Assembly: GCF_036711975.1 (NCBI RefSeq)
Contig: NC_091973.1
Location: 7,192,001 to 7,256,000, forward strand
Reading direction: 5' to 3'
Source of the DNA: Onthophagus taurus
Lineage: Eukaryota > Arthropoda > Insecta > Coleoptera > Scarabaeidae
Length of the DNA stretch: 64,000 bases
The stretch's first letter is position 1. Each line of letters opens with the position of its first letter. Positions 44,701 through 56,471 of this stretch are shown here, piece after piece. The translations under genes were made by a program, and so were the position numbers. The notes beneath the pieces are model-generated. The model was not told the DNA's origin. It worked only from the letters and a program-made list of their open reading frames with translations, and made no database searches.

Positions 44701-46165
44701 AATCAAAAATAACGCGAAATTTTCAGAAAATCATATCTATTGTATTTTTACGAATTTTGACATGATACGTATGTTAAATTGAAGCTTAAAGATTCTAGTT
44801 TATGATATGATATAAAAACTATAAGATAATATTATTGAAAATTCCAGGAAAGAATTGTCAAAAAAGAAATGGTCAAATTTATAAATCAATAATAAGGTGA
44901 AATTAAAAAAAAAATCATAACGACTGCATTTTTAAGAATTTTGACATGATATGTATGTTAAGTTGAAGCTTAAAGAATCCAGTTTATGATATGGTATAAA
45001 AACTATGAATGATATTATTGAAATTTTCAGGAAAAAATTATTAAAAAAGAAATTGTGAAATTTGTAAATTAAAAATATTACGAAATAATTCAAAAAATTG
45101 TATTGACTATGTTTTTAAGCATCATGATATGATATGTATGTTAAATTGAAGCTTGAAGATTCTAGTTTATGAAATGATATAAAAAGTATAAGATAATATT
45201 ATTGAAAATTCCAGGAAAAAAATGTCAAAGAAGGAGTGGTCAAATTTATAAATTAAAGATTTCGCGAAATTTTCAAAAAATCATATCTATCGTATTTTTG
45301 AGAATGATAATATGATATGTATGTTAAGTTGAAGCTTAAACATTTTACTATTTGATGTGATATAGAAACTATGATATAATATTATTAAAATTTCCAGGAA
45401 AAGATTATTAAAGAAGAAATTGTGAAATTTATAAATCAGAAATAACGCGAAATTTTAGAAAATCATATCTACTGTATTTTTACGAATATTGACATGATAC
45501 GTATGTTAAATTAAAGCTTAAAGATTCTAGTTTATGATATGATATAAAAACTATAAGATAATATTATTAAAATTTCCATGAAAAAATTATTGAAATAGAA
45601 ATTGTGAAATTTATACATCAAAAATAATTCGAAATTTTCAAAAAATCATATCGACTGTATTTATAATAATGTTGATATGATACGTATGTTAAATTGAAGC
45701 TTGAAGATTCTAGTTTATGATATGATATAAAAACTATAAGGTAATATTATTGAAAATTCCAGGAAAAAATTGTCAAAGAAGAAATGGTAAAATTTATAAG
45801 TTAATAAGGCGAAATTTAAAAAAAATCATATCAGCAGCATTTTTAAAAATTTTGATATGATATGTATGTTAAATTGAAGCTTAAAGATTCTAGTTTATGA
45901 TACGATATAAAAACTATAAGATAATATTATTGAAATTTCCACGAAATAATTATTAACGAAGAAATTGTCAAATTTATAAATCAATAAAGATTCGAAATTT
46001 AGAAAAAATCATATCTATCACATTTTTAAGGATCTTCATATGATATGTATGTTAAATTGAAGCTTAAAGATTGTAGTTTATGATATGATATAAAAACTAT
46101 GATATAATATTATTAAAATTTTCAGGAAAGGATTATTAATGAAGAAATTGTGAAATTTAGAAATC
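41716..46165. repeat. ~180-bp HindIII satellite with higher-order repeats
   Basis: About 24 tandem units, each with ATGTATGTTAAATTGAAGCT (usually completing a HindIII AAGCTT), then GATTCTAGTTTATGATATGA, ATATTATTGAAA and AAATTTATAAATCAAAAATA. Markers fall at 41887, 42062, 42244, 42427 and 42609, so the unit is 175-183 bp. Higher-order structure is visible: 43921-43980 and 44461-44520 are identical at a spacing of 540 bases, three units. Its sequence is unrelated to the 355-bp satellite, though the monomer size is similar. Confidence 0.93.
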
Positions 46166-46933
46166 AAAAATAACGCAAAGAAAAACTTTTTGGTGGAAAC
46201 TATAAATGTAGATAAATATAGAGAAGCTGTTGTTATATTAATTATTGAGGATTAAGAAAAGAAAAGATGGAAAACTTGTCAATAGTTTATTTAACTTGAT
46301 TGGGTAAACAAATAACAATATTTTGTGTTTGTTTCACAAGATTTGACGGAAAGTTAGAATTGAATAAAACAAAATGATGTTTTAATACGACCTAATCAGT
46401 CTGTTTCAATATAAAAAGGTATTATTAGAAAATTATTGTTAACAAAATGAATTTGCTAGAGTACCTTTCACAATTAAAAAGTTGGACGAGACCTTTAACA
46501 ATAATTTCCCATTAATTAATAATTCTCAATTTTGACGAGACTACGGTTGTCCACTATCTAAACGTTGCTATATGAACTACATTGCACTAAATCCGTATAA
46601 ATTAGCCTCCTAATATCAGTACGAGTATTTTAAATAAATAACCAAACATTCGGATCTACGATTCTACACACGTTTAGTTAAATAAAAACGAATAAAATTA
46701 ATTCCTAACGTTTTAACATTCTTTTTGTTTCTTTTTTAGAGACCTTAAAGAGTCGTTATTCACCAATTTTTTTAATAACTTCTTAGCTTAGGAAGACACA
46801 AAACGAAAATCGCTTACAAAAATAACGACCCTACTTTTCAGATTTTTTTTTTCTTTTTGATATTTGTTCTTATCTTTTTTACGCTTAACACTCGCATTAA
46901 CAAATAGTCAACAAACGCTGTAGAAAAATATTT
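46166..46933 (-). other. 3' UTR of the six-exon gene
   Basis: Lies directly after the stop codon of the minus-strand gene. The reverse complement has AATTAAATTTATT- and AATAAA-type motifs, for example near 46630-46700. No other gene is seen. Confidence 0.45.
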
Positions 46934-47085
46934 TTACAACCTCACGTTTTGCGAGCTGTTGTAAACTTGTTTTAAAGAGGCCGATTGATTCTCCAAACTC
47001 CGTTTCAAGTTTGTTATTGTATTCAATAGGACTTGTTGGCGTAAATTATCTGTACTATTTCTTCTTTCGTTAGGCCTTCGAGATT
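46934..47085 (-). CDS. Six-exon gene, exon 6 (C terminus)
   Basis: Acceptor TTTTTTTTAG precedes AATCTCGAAGG. Its first two bases complete the G left by exon 5 (Glu). It encodes ESRRPNERRNSTDNLRQQVL, then NTITNLKRSLENQSASLKQV and YNSSQNVRL, then TAA at 46934-46936. The heptad-like spacing of Leu and Ile suggests a short coiled coil. Confidence 0.75.
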
Positions 47086-47978
47086 CTAAAAAAAATACAT
47101 GTAAAATAAATAATAGTATATTATTATATGAGCATATAATGAGGGGTATTATTCACGATTAACCTGAGTGAATAATAGCTCATTACATGCGAGTAGAATA
47201 CTATACTTTGTCCACGACTATTGAAATTGATTCCATAAATTCATTTATCTACAACTATTGAATTATCTATTCGTTATACATTTGATTTTTGACGGGTAAT
47301 GACACTCATTACTCATGACAGACAAAGTGTTGAATAATGAGGCCATTATTCCACAGTTCTGACACGGCCTACTAATCAAAGAATAAAATATTAACAGAAA
47401 TGACAGCTTTCTTATATTGAGGTTATGTCTGAAATGTCTATCAAGTTTATTTTTTTTTCCTTTTTTGATTTTTTTTTCAAAATTAAATAGTTGTAGATAA
47501 AGTATAGTATTCAACTTGCGTATAATGGATGTTACCCACTCAGATTCATCTTCGTGGGTAACAGCTGCCATTATACGCTTGTTGAATAATATACTATTTT
47601 TAAATAAATTTTTGAATTAAACGTCAATGTGACACAAATTCAATGTAACTAACTGTACCCAACTTCACAACAATTTGTCAAAATTAAGTGTCAGTTTTAT
47701 AAAACGTCGTTTTCTTTACGAAAATTAATTAATTTATGCTTAAATCATACGAAAAAACGAATTTGTTTAAGTTTTTTTAATGTCAAACATTTAGAAACTC
47801 CTAAAAAATTGAATTAAATTGACGTTATTTCAAATAATTAATATTAGTCTGGTCAAGGTGGCTACCCGTGAATAATGATTATTATTCACTCCGTGAAAAA
47901 TGCCTACCATTTTGTTTTAGAAAACTCATTCATAAGGAAGTCGTGGACAAATAAAGTTATGTTAATTCATTTTTTTAC
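47086..47978 (-). other. Intron 5 with MITE-like hairpins
   Basis: AT-rich intron with the two related repeat pieces described separately, plus a small palindrome GTGAATAATGATTATTATTCAC at about 47870. The 102-codon minus-strand frame at 47263-47571 crosses the hairpin and is not coding-like. Confidence 0.5.
47504..47597. repeat. ~40-bp-arm hairpin
   Basis: ATAGTATTCAACTTGCGTAT at 47504 pairs with ATACGCTTGTTGAATAATATACTAT ending at 47597 (a few gaps), and GTTACCCAC pairs with GTGGGTAAC next to a ~14-base loop. A related sequence in opposite orientation lies at about 47194-47225 (AGAATACTATACTTTGTCCA), so this is a two-copy repeat family. Confidence 0.7.
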
Positions 47979-49207
47979 CTAAATTGCAAATGCTTTCGTA
48001 ATTTAAATTAAAAGCAACAGTTTTTGATTGATGATAAACTTTTCTTTTAACCGGTTCGCTTTGTGGGCAACAAAATGCGTTGTTTTCAGTGTTTCGAACG
48101 GTTAAACTTTTTTTTTGGATTTCTTCATCGGAACTGTTACTTTCAACAATTTTCCTGGATCGTCTTTTGTATTTAGGACTTCTTGATCCTTGCTTGTATT
48201 GCTTCTTCTTCGTGCCAGGTGAATATATCTCATCTTGCTTTTTCATGGTAACTGGTACGTTGCTGTTGATAAAATTAGTGATGTGGTTCCTTTTGGGACT
48301 GTGCCTGATAAAATTGCTGGACGGAATTTTCGAGCCATCGTCAACTGGCTGTTTCATCTTCAACATTTCTGCCTTTGCTGATTCGGTTTTGAGCAGTTCG
48401 ACGCGTTTGTTTGCTGGACCAGGAAGTCTTCTGGGTGATGAACCGCTTTGCTTCATGCTCATAAGAATATGTTCTGCTTCAACAATGAGCTCTTTGTATT
48501 TTCGATCGGCTTCTTTGTCTCTTTGGTCGAATGTATTTACTGGATCTCGAGTTAAAGATACCGAATTGGACCGCCTTTTTAGATGATCTTCGATTGCTAG
48601 TTTTGATATAGGGTGCTGTTTTGTTTTTCGGCTGGAAATCGGAGTTGCGCCTGCACTTCTACTGCCATCAAACTGCCCATTTTCTGATTTAACATCATTT
48701 TTCTGCCGTTTCTTCGAAGACGACGACCTTCTTCTGTTTTGCCTACAAGTTCCAGGTAATTCTTGCTTACTTTTCCGTGAAGTTCTCCTTTTCGACAACT
48801 TCCTATGCGTTTCAAAGTTATAATAAGTGCAATGACCTGTATTTCGATCATCTTTCATGTTGAACTCCAGAAACGAGCTGTTGTCGATAAAATCAAATTC
48901 TCGTTCGAGAGGTTCTTCTTCATCTCCGCCATCTTGCCCCGTATCTATGTCAGTGTCGCAATCCGTTGGATCGCTATCACTTAAAATGTCAGTTTCTTTC
49001 TCGTAAATGTAACTCTCATCGTATTTCCCCATCATTTCATTTAAGGTGCAATCTTCTTCACTATCAGATGGTTTCCTTCGTAGGTTTCCACTCCAATTCA
49101 AACTTGACGCGCTCAACGAAGAACAAGTTGATGATGTTGAACCTTTTCTTTGCCGAGGTTTATTTATGGGACTCCTTAATGTTGAATTATCGTAATAATG
49201 TGGGGAA
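47979..49207 (-). CDS. Six-exon gene of unknown function, exon 5 (main exon)
   Basis: The gene assembles as six coding exons on the minus strand: 60456-60608, 56315-56471, 56060-56223, 55775-56001, 47979-49207 and 46934-47085. Phases agree at every junction and total 2082 bases, or 693 aa plus stop. This exon encodes about 410 residues: Ser-rich near the start (GSTSSTCSSLSASSLNWSGN), an acidic stretch (DSDPTDCDTDIDTGQDGGDE), several basic clusters (SKRRTSRKSK, RRRSSSSKKRQK, KYKRRSRKI) and a Lys/Glu-rich helix. No enzyme domain, signal peptide or membrane segment is visible; it looks like an intrinsically disordered scaffold or nuclear/cytoskeletal regulator. The family is not recognised. A GUK-holder/NHS-like scaffold was considered without good support. 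Confidence 0.82.
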
Positions 49208-49640
49208 CTAAATTTTAAACATAAAATAATAACCATTAAATCATTCAGTAATAAAGTGATGCCAGTCGGGTATGCAACCAACATAGCACTAAAATAGCAA
49301 GACAAGTATGAGCAAGTTCGATTTGTGCATCGCTAAAGAGCGGATGTGTTTTGCGATCGTGCATCAAGTGTTTTATTTTAGGCTTTATAAATCGTTTATA
49401 GATGATATAAATAATGTAAAATAGTGTGAACAGTACAATATTTTTGATAGTGATAAATCATACACGCGATTTATAACAATAAATAACACGTAATAACCTT
49501 GGAATCTTAATTCGGAAGAAAAGTACAGAGAAGTATCAAAGATGCTTACTGAAAAGAATTTGTCCTGGTCAACTTATGAAAATAAGCAAACCAGAAATCT
49601 GAAAGTGTACCTAGAAAGTGCATCTAGGATTTTGCACCGT
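49208..49640. other. Intron 4, proximal part
   Basis: AT-rich. GGGTATGCAACCAACATAGC near 49268 is a probable fragment of the snap-back MITE family. No gene is visible. Confidence 0.4.
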
Positions 49641-50150
49641 CATAGGATGTAAAAAGAATCCATGAAATAACAAACATATTAGGAATGTGTGTCAAAATCG
49701 AAGAGTAAATAAATCCAAAACAAATGCCTCAGTGCAAAAGGTGTCACACCAAAGCTTACTGCCAAAAAAATCCAATCAAATAGATCAAATACTAGAAAAA
49801 ATACTCCAACAAGAAGAAACAATAAAAACATTATATGCACGTCTAGATTTCATTGAAAGCAATTTGAACCAAGGAGCGATTCAAAAAAGAATAAAATAAT
49901 GCTGTGGAATTCCAATGGTCTTCGACAGCATCAAAACACAGTACCAATAATACTTAAAACAATATTGATATATCTAATCTCCGAAATTCACTTTACACGA
50001 GAATTCACCCGAGTAATGCGGCTCGAGGTGGAAGTGCAATTATTATAAAAAGAGCATTAACAGATAGCCACAAAGAAAATAATATTCAAAATTACTTAAA
50101 AGACCTTACTGACGATGCCAATACTGAAATACAAAAACTAAATATAAAGA
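49641..50150 (+). pseudogene. Jockey-like LINE remnant (ORF1 end and endonuclease start)
   Basis: ORF1-like coiled-coil end (QIDQILEKILQQEETIKTLY, 49770-49830) followed by the Jockey endonuclease opening MLWNSNGLRQHQN at 49898, LISEIHFT, and after a deletion NAARGGSAIIIK near 50025. The remainder is lost. Confidence 0.7.
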
Positions 50151-53100
50151 ACATTACACAAAAGAGCACAATCCAATGTGTCTTGGTGGAATAAGGACCT
50201 TGAAAACAGCGAGTCATGGTAAGAAGACCATATAATAAAGTCAGGAATTCCAAACTCGAGTAAACATGGGACTTCTATAGGAAAGCCCTAACGGAATATA
50301 ACTTGGATATCGGCAAAGCCAAAAGAAAAAGGCATAGACAATATTCCTATAGTTGCTCGTCTTCATAAGATCTTGGCAAAAGATCACAACACTGATCTAA
50401 ATATACTGAGTACGCACTTTCCTCCCTCAAAAGTCTGCCCCCACGCAGATGCCGACCCTGAAGTAATGGACATAACTCGTCCATTTTTACATTTTTACAC
50501 CCAACAGAGTAAGGTGGGCTATTTTTAATTTCAAGCCCCTAAAATCGCCTGGAGGAGATGGAATTCTGCCTATTTTTCTGCAAAAAGGGTTAGAAGAGTT
50601 TCTCCCAGTAATAATATCCCTATATATAGCTAGCTACAGCTTTGTAGCCACACTATGGAGGAAAGTAACGGTGGTCTTCATACCTAAAGGTGGTAATACA
50701 GACCAAGGCATAGAGACCAATTAGCCTAACTTCATTTCTCCTCAAAGGAATGGAAAAGGTAATCGATCAATACCTTAGGAATGGAGTGCTTGTCACTAAT
50801 CCACTCCAAGCTAGCCAGCATGCTTACCCGAAAGCAAAATCAACAATTACCGCTCTCCATACTTTGATTAGCACTTTAGAGGAGGCAATTACAACCAAAG
50901 AGATAGCCCTATGTACTTTCATAGACATGGGTGCGTTTGATAACACCTCCTATGAATCTATAGAGAAGGCTCTAACCGTAAAAGATATACATCCGTCGAC
51001 AATCAAGTGGTGTATAGCCATGTTTAAAAGTCAGCATATCACAACCAGTCTGGGAGGCGAGTAAGAGGATGTCCCCAAGAGGGAGTGCTATCACCTCTAT
51101 TACAAGGGTATGCTGATGACCTGATAATCATAATCCGAGGTAAATATGAGATTATCATAAATAAACTAATGCAGAAAGCTACTACTCACCAGTACAAAAT
51201 CGAAATAAAAGCACCCTCCATTAAAAGCAGAACTATTAACCTCAAAACATAAGTTAAATACCTAGGGGTAATACTAGACAGTAAACTAAAGTGGAACTCA
51301 CACATAGATAAGGTGAGGAAAAAGGCTATCATGGCAAACCAGATCTACCTAAAATAAAACATAAGACAGCACAACAACAGCTGGCACAAATCCAGCGGTT
51401 AGCATGTCTTAACATAACGGGTGCAATGAGATCCTGTCCGACGGCTGCTTTGGAAGCCCTACTCGGTCTCATACCGCTCCATTTATAACGGGTGTTTTTT
51501 TAAGCCCGATAGAACTTTAAATTGAAAAAAGTAACACAAAAAATTAAATTTTAAACTCCAAGGTGTCAATTGTTGCTGGTTTATCAGTATAAACCAAGGA
51601 AATAATCGAGAGGTGTCAAATCGCACCACCTTGGAGGCCAATTGGCATGTCCATTTCTCGAAATCAACTTATCGCCAAATTTTGATTTCAATAAGTCGAT
51701 GGTTGCGGTCGCTGTATGGCACGTATGAATCCACATTTCGCCCGGATCAATATCATCCATATTTTCAAACAAAAAATCATTGATCATGGTGAGGTAACGA
51801 TCTCCATTGACCGTAACGCGACCTCCGACTATATTGTTGAAGAAATAAGGTCCAATGATGCCACCAGCGTGCAAACCACACGAAACGGTGCATTTTACTG
51901 GATGTAATGGAGTCTGTAGTGGATTGGATTCACTCCATATGCGGCTCATCAAGCCAAAAATGAGCCTCATCGCTGAACACAATTTTGCGATAAAATATCG
52001 GATCAGTTTCCAACTGCTCTAGAGTCCAATCGGCGAAAGAACGACGCATATGATGGTCTCGTGGTTTTAATCCCTGCACCAGCTGGATCTTAAACGGGTG
52101 TAGGTCAAGATCTTTGGGCAAAATTTTCCACGTAGTGGACGGAGAAAGCCCTAATTCCTGCGACCGACGACGAATCGATAAATTTGAATCTTCTTCCACG
52201 CATTCGTTAACAGCGGCGATATTCTCTTCAGCACGCACATTTCTTCGACGTGTTGATTTTATTGCATCATTTAGAGAGTATGTGGTATGAAATCTATCCA
52301 CAGTTCGACGGATGGCTTGCTCAGATGAACGATTATGTGCGCCATACAAATCACGAAGTCGTCTATAAGTTATGCGAATTGATGACTGATTTTCAAAGTA
52401 AATCTGGATAATTTGGTAGCGTTGTTCAAGCGTCAATCTGTTCATGATGATTTGCCAGAGTATACTGATCATAAATATCAAAAAGTGAGCGCAGTATCAC
52501 AGTTCGTTTGACAGTTAACCTTTTCGTAAGTTCTATCTAGCTTAAAAAAACAGCCTCTATATACAAAAGGAGGCAGCTTCATGAACTCATCATGAGTTGA
52601 TGCAGGATAACCTCAGAGGACACCTCGAAATCCTCAAGGACCCATGTCTTAATCACCTGATTGAAATTAAATTTATTTTATTTCAACCAGATGTATAAGG
52701 TCATATTTAGAAGCAGGGATGATTGGGCTCCACTAAAAAGAGGAGCCCTAGCCTGGTACACCGATGCTTCAAAAACAGTTAGATCCGGAGTAGGTATGGG
52801 CATCAGTGGACCAAATAGCCACATTAAACTGCCCTTCAGACCAGACATAACAATTTTAAAAGCAGAAGTTCTTGCTATAAACTTCTGCACCGCTTTGAAC
52901 CTACAGAAGGGCCAGAAAGGTGCATCCATAAACATTTTCACAGGCAATTCAGGCATACACGTGTGACTCCGAACTGATCAGAGAGTGTACCAGCAACCTA
53001 AGAGAACTCGCTAGGGGCAATGATGTTACCCTTTGGTGGGTTCCAGGTCACAGAAAAGCCACCTAAAACAAATAATCAACAATTGGGAGGTCTCAAAGGT

Positions 53101-53480
53101 AGCCTTATGCTGGAAAGAACTTCTAGGTCACAGATAAGCGAAGAGTATGATAACTTCGTCGCAAAACAAAACCAAAGAGGTTTGATGCGTCAGCAAAGGG
53201 GATCTAAGGACGCTCTGAGGATGCAACGACGAGTCAGAAACTGCTGAACATATATTGCGCAATTGCGTCGCCAGAGTCTAAGACACAACATTTTCGGTAA
53301 AACTCTCTTGACACCTACACACATAAAGGTTCAAGACCTCAGGATAATACTAAGGTTCATCAAGGACCTACATTTGCCCTAAACCATTGGAGGGCTAAAG
53401 TTACAATAGATCTTATAGGTTGCGGTAACGAGAGGGGCCGCTCCTCTCAGCCCAGCAGCAATAATAATAATAATAAAGTA
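50151..53480 (+). mobile_element. LOA/I-group LINE, degenerate, interrupted by mariner
   Basis: Related to the chn-intron LINE. A fragment before the RT begins at about 50180 (WWNKDLE); RT fingers and palm span 50520-51060 (SPGGDGILP, VVFIPKGG, CTFIDMGAFDNTSYESI), RGCPQ is near 51065, YADDL near 51110, and KYLGVILDSKLKWNSHIDK near 51260. After the mariner element the frame resumes at about 52560, and an RNase H domain follows (WYTDASKTVRSGVGMGISGP, 52770). It ends in an (AAT)n tail at 53458-53478, typical of I-type elements. Stops and frameshifts are numerous, and the palm motif is close-packed by a deletion between RGCPQ and YADD. Confidence 0.82.
51486..52560 (-). mobile_element. mariner-type element inserted in the LINE
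   Basis: TIRs GGTGTTTTTTTAAGC...GATAGAACTT and, inverted, GGCTGTTTTTTTAAGC...GATAGAACTT lie next to TA at both ends. The transposase runs on the minus strand from 52445: an N-terminal helix-turn-helix (LTLEQRYQIIQIYF), ELGLSPSTTWKIL, FSDEAHFWLDE with the first Asp, a frameshift near 51950, then WIHTCHTATATIDLLK where the second catalytic Asp segment is deleted, and the third Asp in CDLTPLDYF near 51600. Mobilises by TA-targeted cut and paste in related copies; inactive here. Confidence 0.87.
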
Positions 53481-53489
53481 TAAAAAGAT

Positions 53490-55170
53490 CGGTACGCTAT
53501 GACCTAATTAATGGAGAAACATTGAAACATCTACCAAAATGGGATTACAAAACTATTACACATAATTAATGCTGCTTTTAAACAGAAATACATCCCAAGC
53601 ATATGGAAATTTGCTGAAATAATAATAGGCCAATCTCATTATTACCCTTACTATTAAAACTGCTTGAAAAATTACTATTAAAAAGACTAAAATCTATCAT
53701 AGAAGGAAAAGCCTTAATACCAATACATCAATTTGGGTTTCGGAATAAACATGTAACAATAGACTAAGTGCATAGAATAACGAAAACTATCGAAAAAGTC
53801 CCACTCCCTTCTTATATCCTAACGTTAATTAAACGTAAAAGATGCAGGTATCGCGAATTCAGAAGAAATGAAGATGTTGACACCAAGAAGAGAATTAATG
53901 AGGTTAATAAAAGTATTCACAAGTTAATATGGCAATTCAGATCTTCCAGATTTATTGAAGCTTGTAATAATATCAACCAAAATAAGGGAAGATCTTTTTG
54001 GAATGAAGTCAAAATCTATCAAAATACAAAAAAAAACATCCAGCTCGTTTATCTTATAGATCAATCTGATGGCTCCAGCTGTAACACTGATTTCGAAAAG
54101 GAACAAGTGCATGCTAAATATCTCGAAGAATGTTTTAAATCAGTTATCTTTACAATCAATTATCAGATTGAAGACTGGTTTACTGCGTTTGACAACACAA
54201 TACAACTTTCTAGTAACAAAATCGACGAAGATGAATACTGGGAATTGTTAAGCAAGGGAAAAAAATACTTCGGCCGGCTATGATAAGCTGACACGAACAA
54301 TTTTTAGACAATTACATCCTAACACTCATGCACATGTAAGAGACATATTCAACTTTTATTTCCAAAATCAATACACGCCTTCTGGTTATCGTCCTATATC
54401 GTTGCTTTCTGTCATCGGGAAAATGTTTGAAAATCTTATTAAAAAACGACTGCTAATCATCAATTTGGATTTAGATCAGGGAAATCGACTAGCTATTCTT
54501 ACTTCAAATCTACACATTTGTCGCTTGCAGCAAATAAAATCAGCAGCTCCTTTTCTAGACATACAAAAAGTGTTTAACTCAGTGTGGCATAATGGTCTAA
54601 TTTACAAATTACACAAATTAAACGTTCCACCGGAGTTACTTAAATTACTGTCAAATTTTTGAAAAGATCGTAATTTCCTCAGGGCTCGCCGCTCTCACCA
54701 ATACTATACAATGCTTTTGCATATGACATGATGGAAATTTCCGCACTATCTATGCTATATGCTGCAATATGCCGACGACATTGCACTAATAGCGCATGGA
54801 AAGAAACTTGAAACAGCCATAGTAACATTACAAGAAGCAACTAACAAAATAACTATATGGTGCTTCCTGGAGAATTAACATAAAAGCTTCAAAAACACAA
54901 TTTCTAATACCATTAAACCGACAGTATACGCAAATCAGTCCTTCAGCGAACATCAAATACCTGGGTATAATCTTTGACAGCAAAATGAAGTTCCAGAAGG
55001 CATTAACATCAAATGCGCTGCGCATATTTATAAGACTATTTGTAGACCAATTTTAGAGCATGAAAGCCTATTGACCTATGATAGTAAACGATGCACACCA
55101 AGGAGTTTGGAAGTTGGCGAAAGAACAAGTCTAAGAGCAGTAACGAAAATGAGACACGAATAACAAACTA
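53490..55170 (+). pseudogene. Jockey/CR1-type LINE reverse-transcriptase remnant
   Basis: ORF 53768-54283 holds the segment before the RT (KRKRCRYREFRRNEDV, RFIEACNNINQNKGRSFWNE). RT follows in broken frames: AGYDKLTR near 54285, YRPISLLSVIGKMFE near 54390, FLDIQKVFNSVWHNGLIYKL near 54555, PQGSPLSPILYNAF near 54690 and a degenerate catalytic box near 54770. Heavily frameshifted and 5'-truncated. Confidence 0.78.
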
Positions 55171-55670
55171 TTCCAAATACTACCATCAACATATAATCAA
55201 CTATTAAAATCGTATCTTTCTGATCGATGTTTTAGAGTAAAATACGAAAACGCTTATTCACCACTGCATGAAATACGAGCCGGAGTTCCTCAAGTACTCA
55301 CAATCGACCTTCCTCAGGTACCAGAAACTTTAACAGCTACATTCGCAGATGACACAGCGATTTTGGCTGTTGCAGAAAATGAAGTACTTGCAGCAAATAA
55401 GTTACAATTGGCCTTAAATTCAATAGAAAGCTGGACCAAATGGAAAGCTCACGTCAAAAAATAACGTGAGAAACTTGATATCAAATTTAGACACCTATTC
55501 TGGCTTATTGGCAGAAAATCAACGCTATCACTAAGAAATAAGTTGCTAATATACAAGCAAGTATTAAAACTAAAATAGACATATACACATACACCTTGGT
55601 ATATAAGAAACACCGACCTCCATCGCGACTTGAAAGTAGTATCGGTGTCATCAGAAATTGCATCATTCTA
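55171..55670 (+). pseudogene. Jockey LINE 3' fragment
   Basis: QLLKSYLSDRCFRVKYENAY near 55200 opens RT motif C's upstream strand, then FADDTAILAVAENE near 55345 and IESWTKW; a deletion is followed by the family's C-terminal PWYIRNTDLHRDLKV near 55595. The PQGSVLGP loop is partly deleted. It is a separate insertion or rearranged piece, since it repeats the RT region already seen upstream. Confidence 0.72.
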
Positions 55671-55774
55671 GTTTAATTTGGTGTTAAAAATAAGTAACTA
55701 ATTATTAACTAGGTGTTATACAATTGTGCTATGCATAATATAAAAAAAAATTAAATTATTCAATATAATCTTAC

Positions 55775-56001
55775 TTATTATTAGCAACATGAACTTTTGA
55801 AGTGGAATGTGGGTTTGGGTTAATTTTGCAAGGACTTAAATTTGATCCTGGAAGCCATGGATTTGTTCTGATGCGGTTTCTTTGCCTCGGGGATGTAATG
55901 CTCGAATTGACGATAACTTCAGCGACTCGAGGAACCGATGGTAAATTATTATGCAGGGCGACTTTGGTTTGTTGATTTTTGCACCGGTTATAATCTTGGG
56001 T
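55775..56001 (-). CDS. Six-exon gene, exon 4
   Basis: Acceptor TTTTTTTAG at 56002, donor AA|GTAAGA at 55775, 227 bases. It encodes TQDYNRCKNQQTKVALHNN, then a Pro/Arg-rich region including PSVPRVAEVIVNSS and the compact motif RQRNRIRTNPWLPG, ending PHSTSKVHVANN. It begins in phase 0 and ends in phase 2, matching both neighbours. Confidence 0.8.
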
Positions 56002-56059
56002 CTAAAAAAATTTAAATTTGGGTTAAAAACAATATTTTTTATGACGCGTTTAGACTTGC

Positions 56060-56223
56060 CATGGAAACAGTTGTACAGTCACCGTTTACTCTAACGGCTA
56101 ATGTTGAATAATAATCATTTTCAACAGACTTTTGATGTTTCGGCGTTTGAACCAAAACAGCTTTGGCCGATTCTTTAGGAACCAATGATATGTTATTGTT
56201 TTGGGTTCTTGGGGGTTCTTTTT
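56060..56223 (-). CDS. Six-exon gene, exon 3 (GC donor)
   Basis: Acceptor TCTGGCACAG at 56224. Two bases complete the G of exon 2, then KEPPRTQNNNISLVPKESA and the more structured DYYSTLAVRVNGDCTTVSM. The frame needs the exon to end at ATG|GCAAGT, a GC-AG donor with otherwise perfect consensus; read-through would meet TAA seven codons later. The 58-base intron is short. Confidence 0.72.
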
Positions 56224-56314
56224 CTGTGCCAGATGAAAAATATCGCGTACCTGATTATCAATATTTACGCGATATTATTATTCAAATTACACTTTTTCTT
56301 AATTATAACTATAC

Positions 56315-56471
56315 CTGTTCTAATATTAATATAATATTCTGGTGGAGCACCTGGAGATGTTCCATCTGTAGAATAACCTGTGGAATATGCTGATTCGGGG
56401 GAAGACAAGTTCGTGCCGGAATACCTAACGGAACTGTTTACAATATTTGATGATTTCTTTACATCTTCATC
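56315..56471 (-). CDS. Six-exon gene, exon 2 (conserved-looking motif)
   Basis: Acceptor AATTTTAG at 56472 and donor ACAG|GTATAG at 56315, 157 bases, phase 0 to phase 1. It encodes residues 52-103 including SPESAYSTGYSTDGTSPG directly followed by APPEYYINIRT. This Ser/Tyr/Thr-Gly block has the look of a conserved phosphorylation or docking motif and is the best handle for identifying the family. Confidence 0.8.

Noticed and set aside
47263..47571. 102-codon minus ORF
   Set aside because: It crosses the hairpin repeat and lies in an intron with consensus splice sites on both sides.
48080..48586. 168-codon plus-strand ORF
   Set aside because: Antisense shadow of exon 5 of the six-exon gene; hydrophobic residues arise from antisense Lys/Ser codons.
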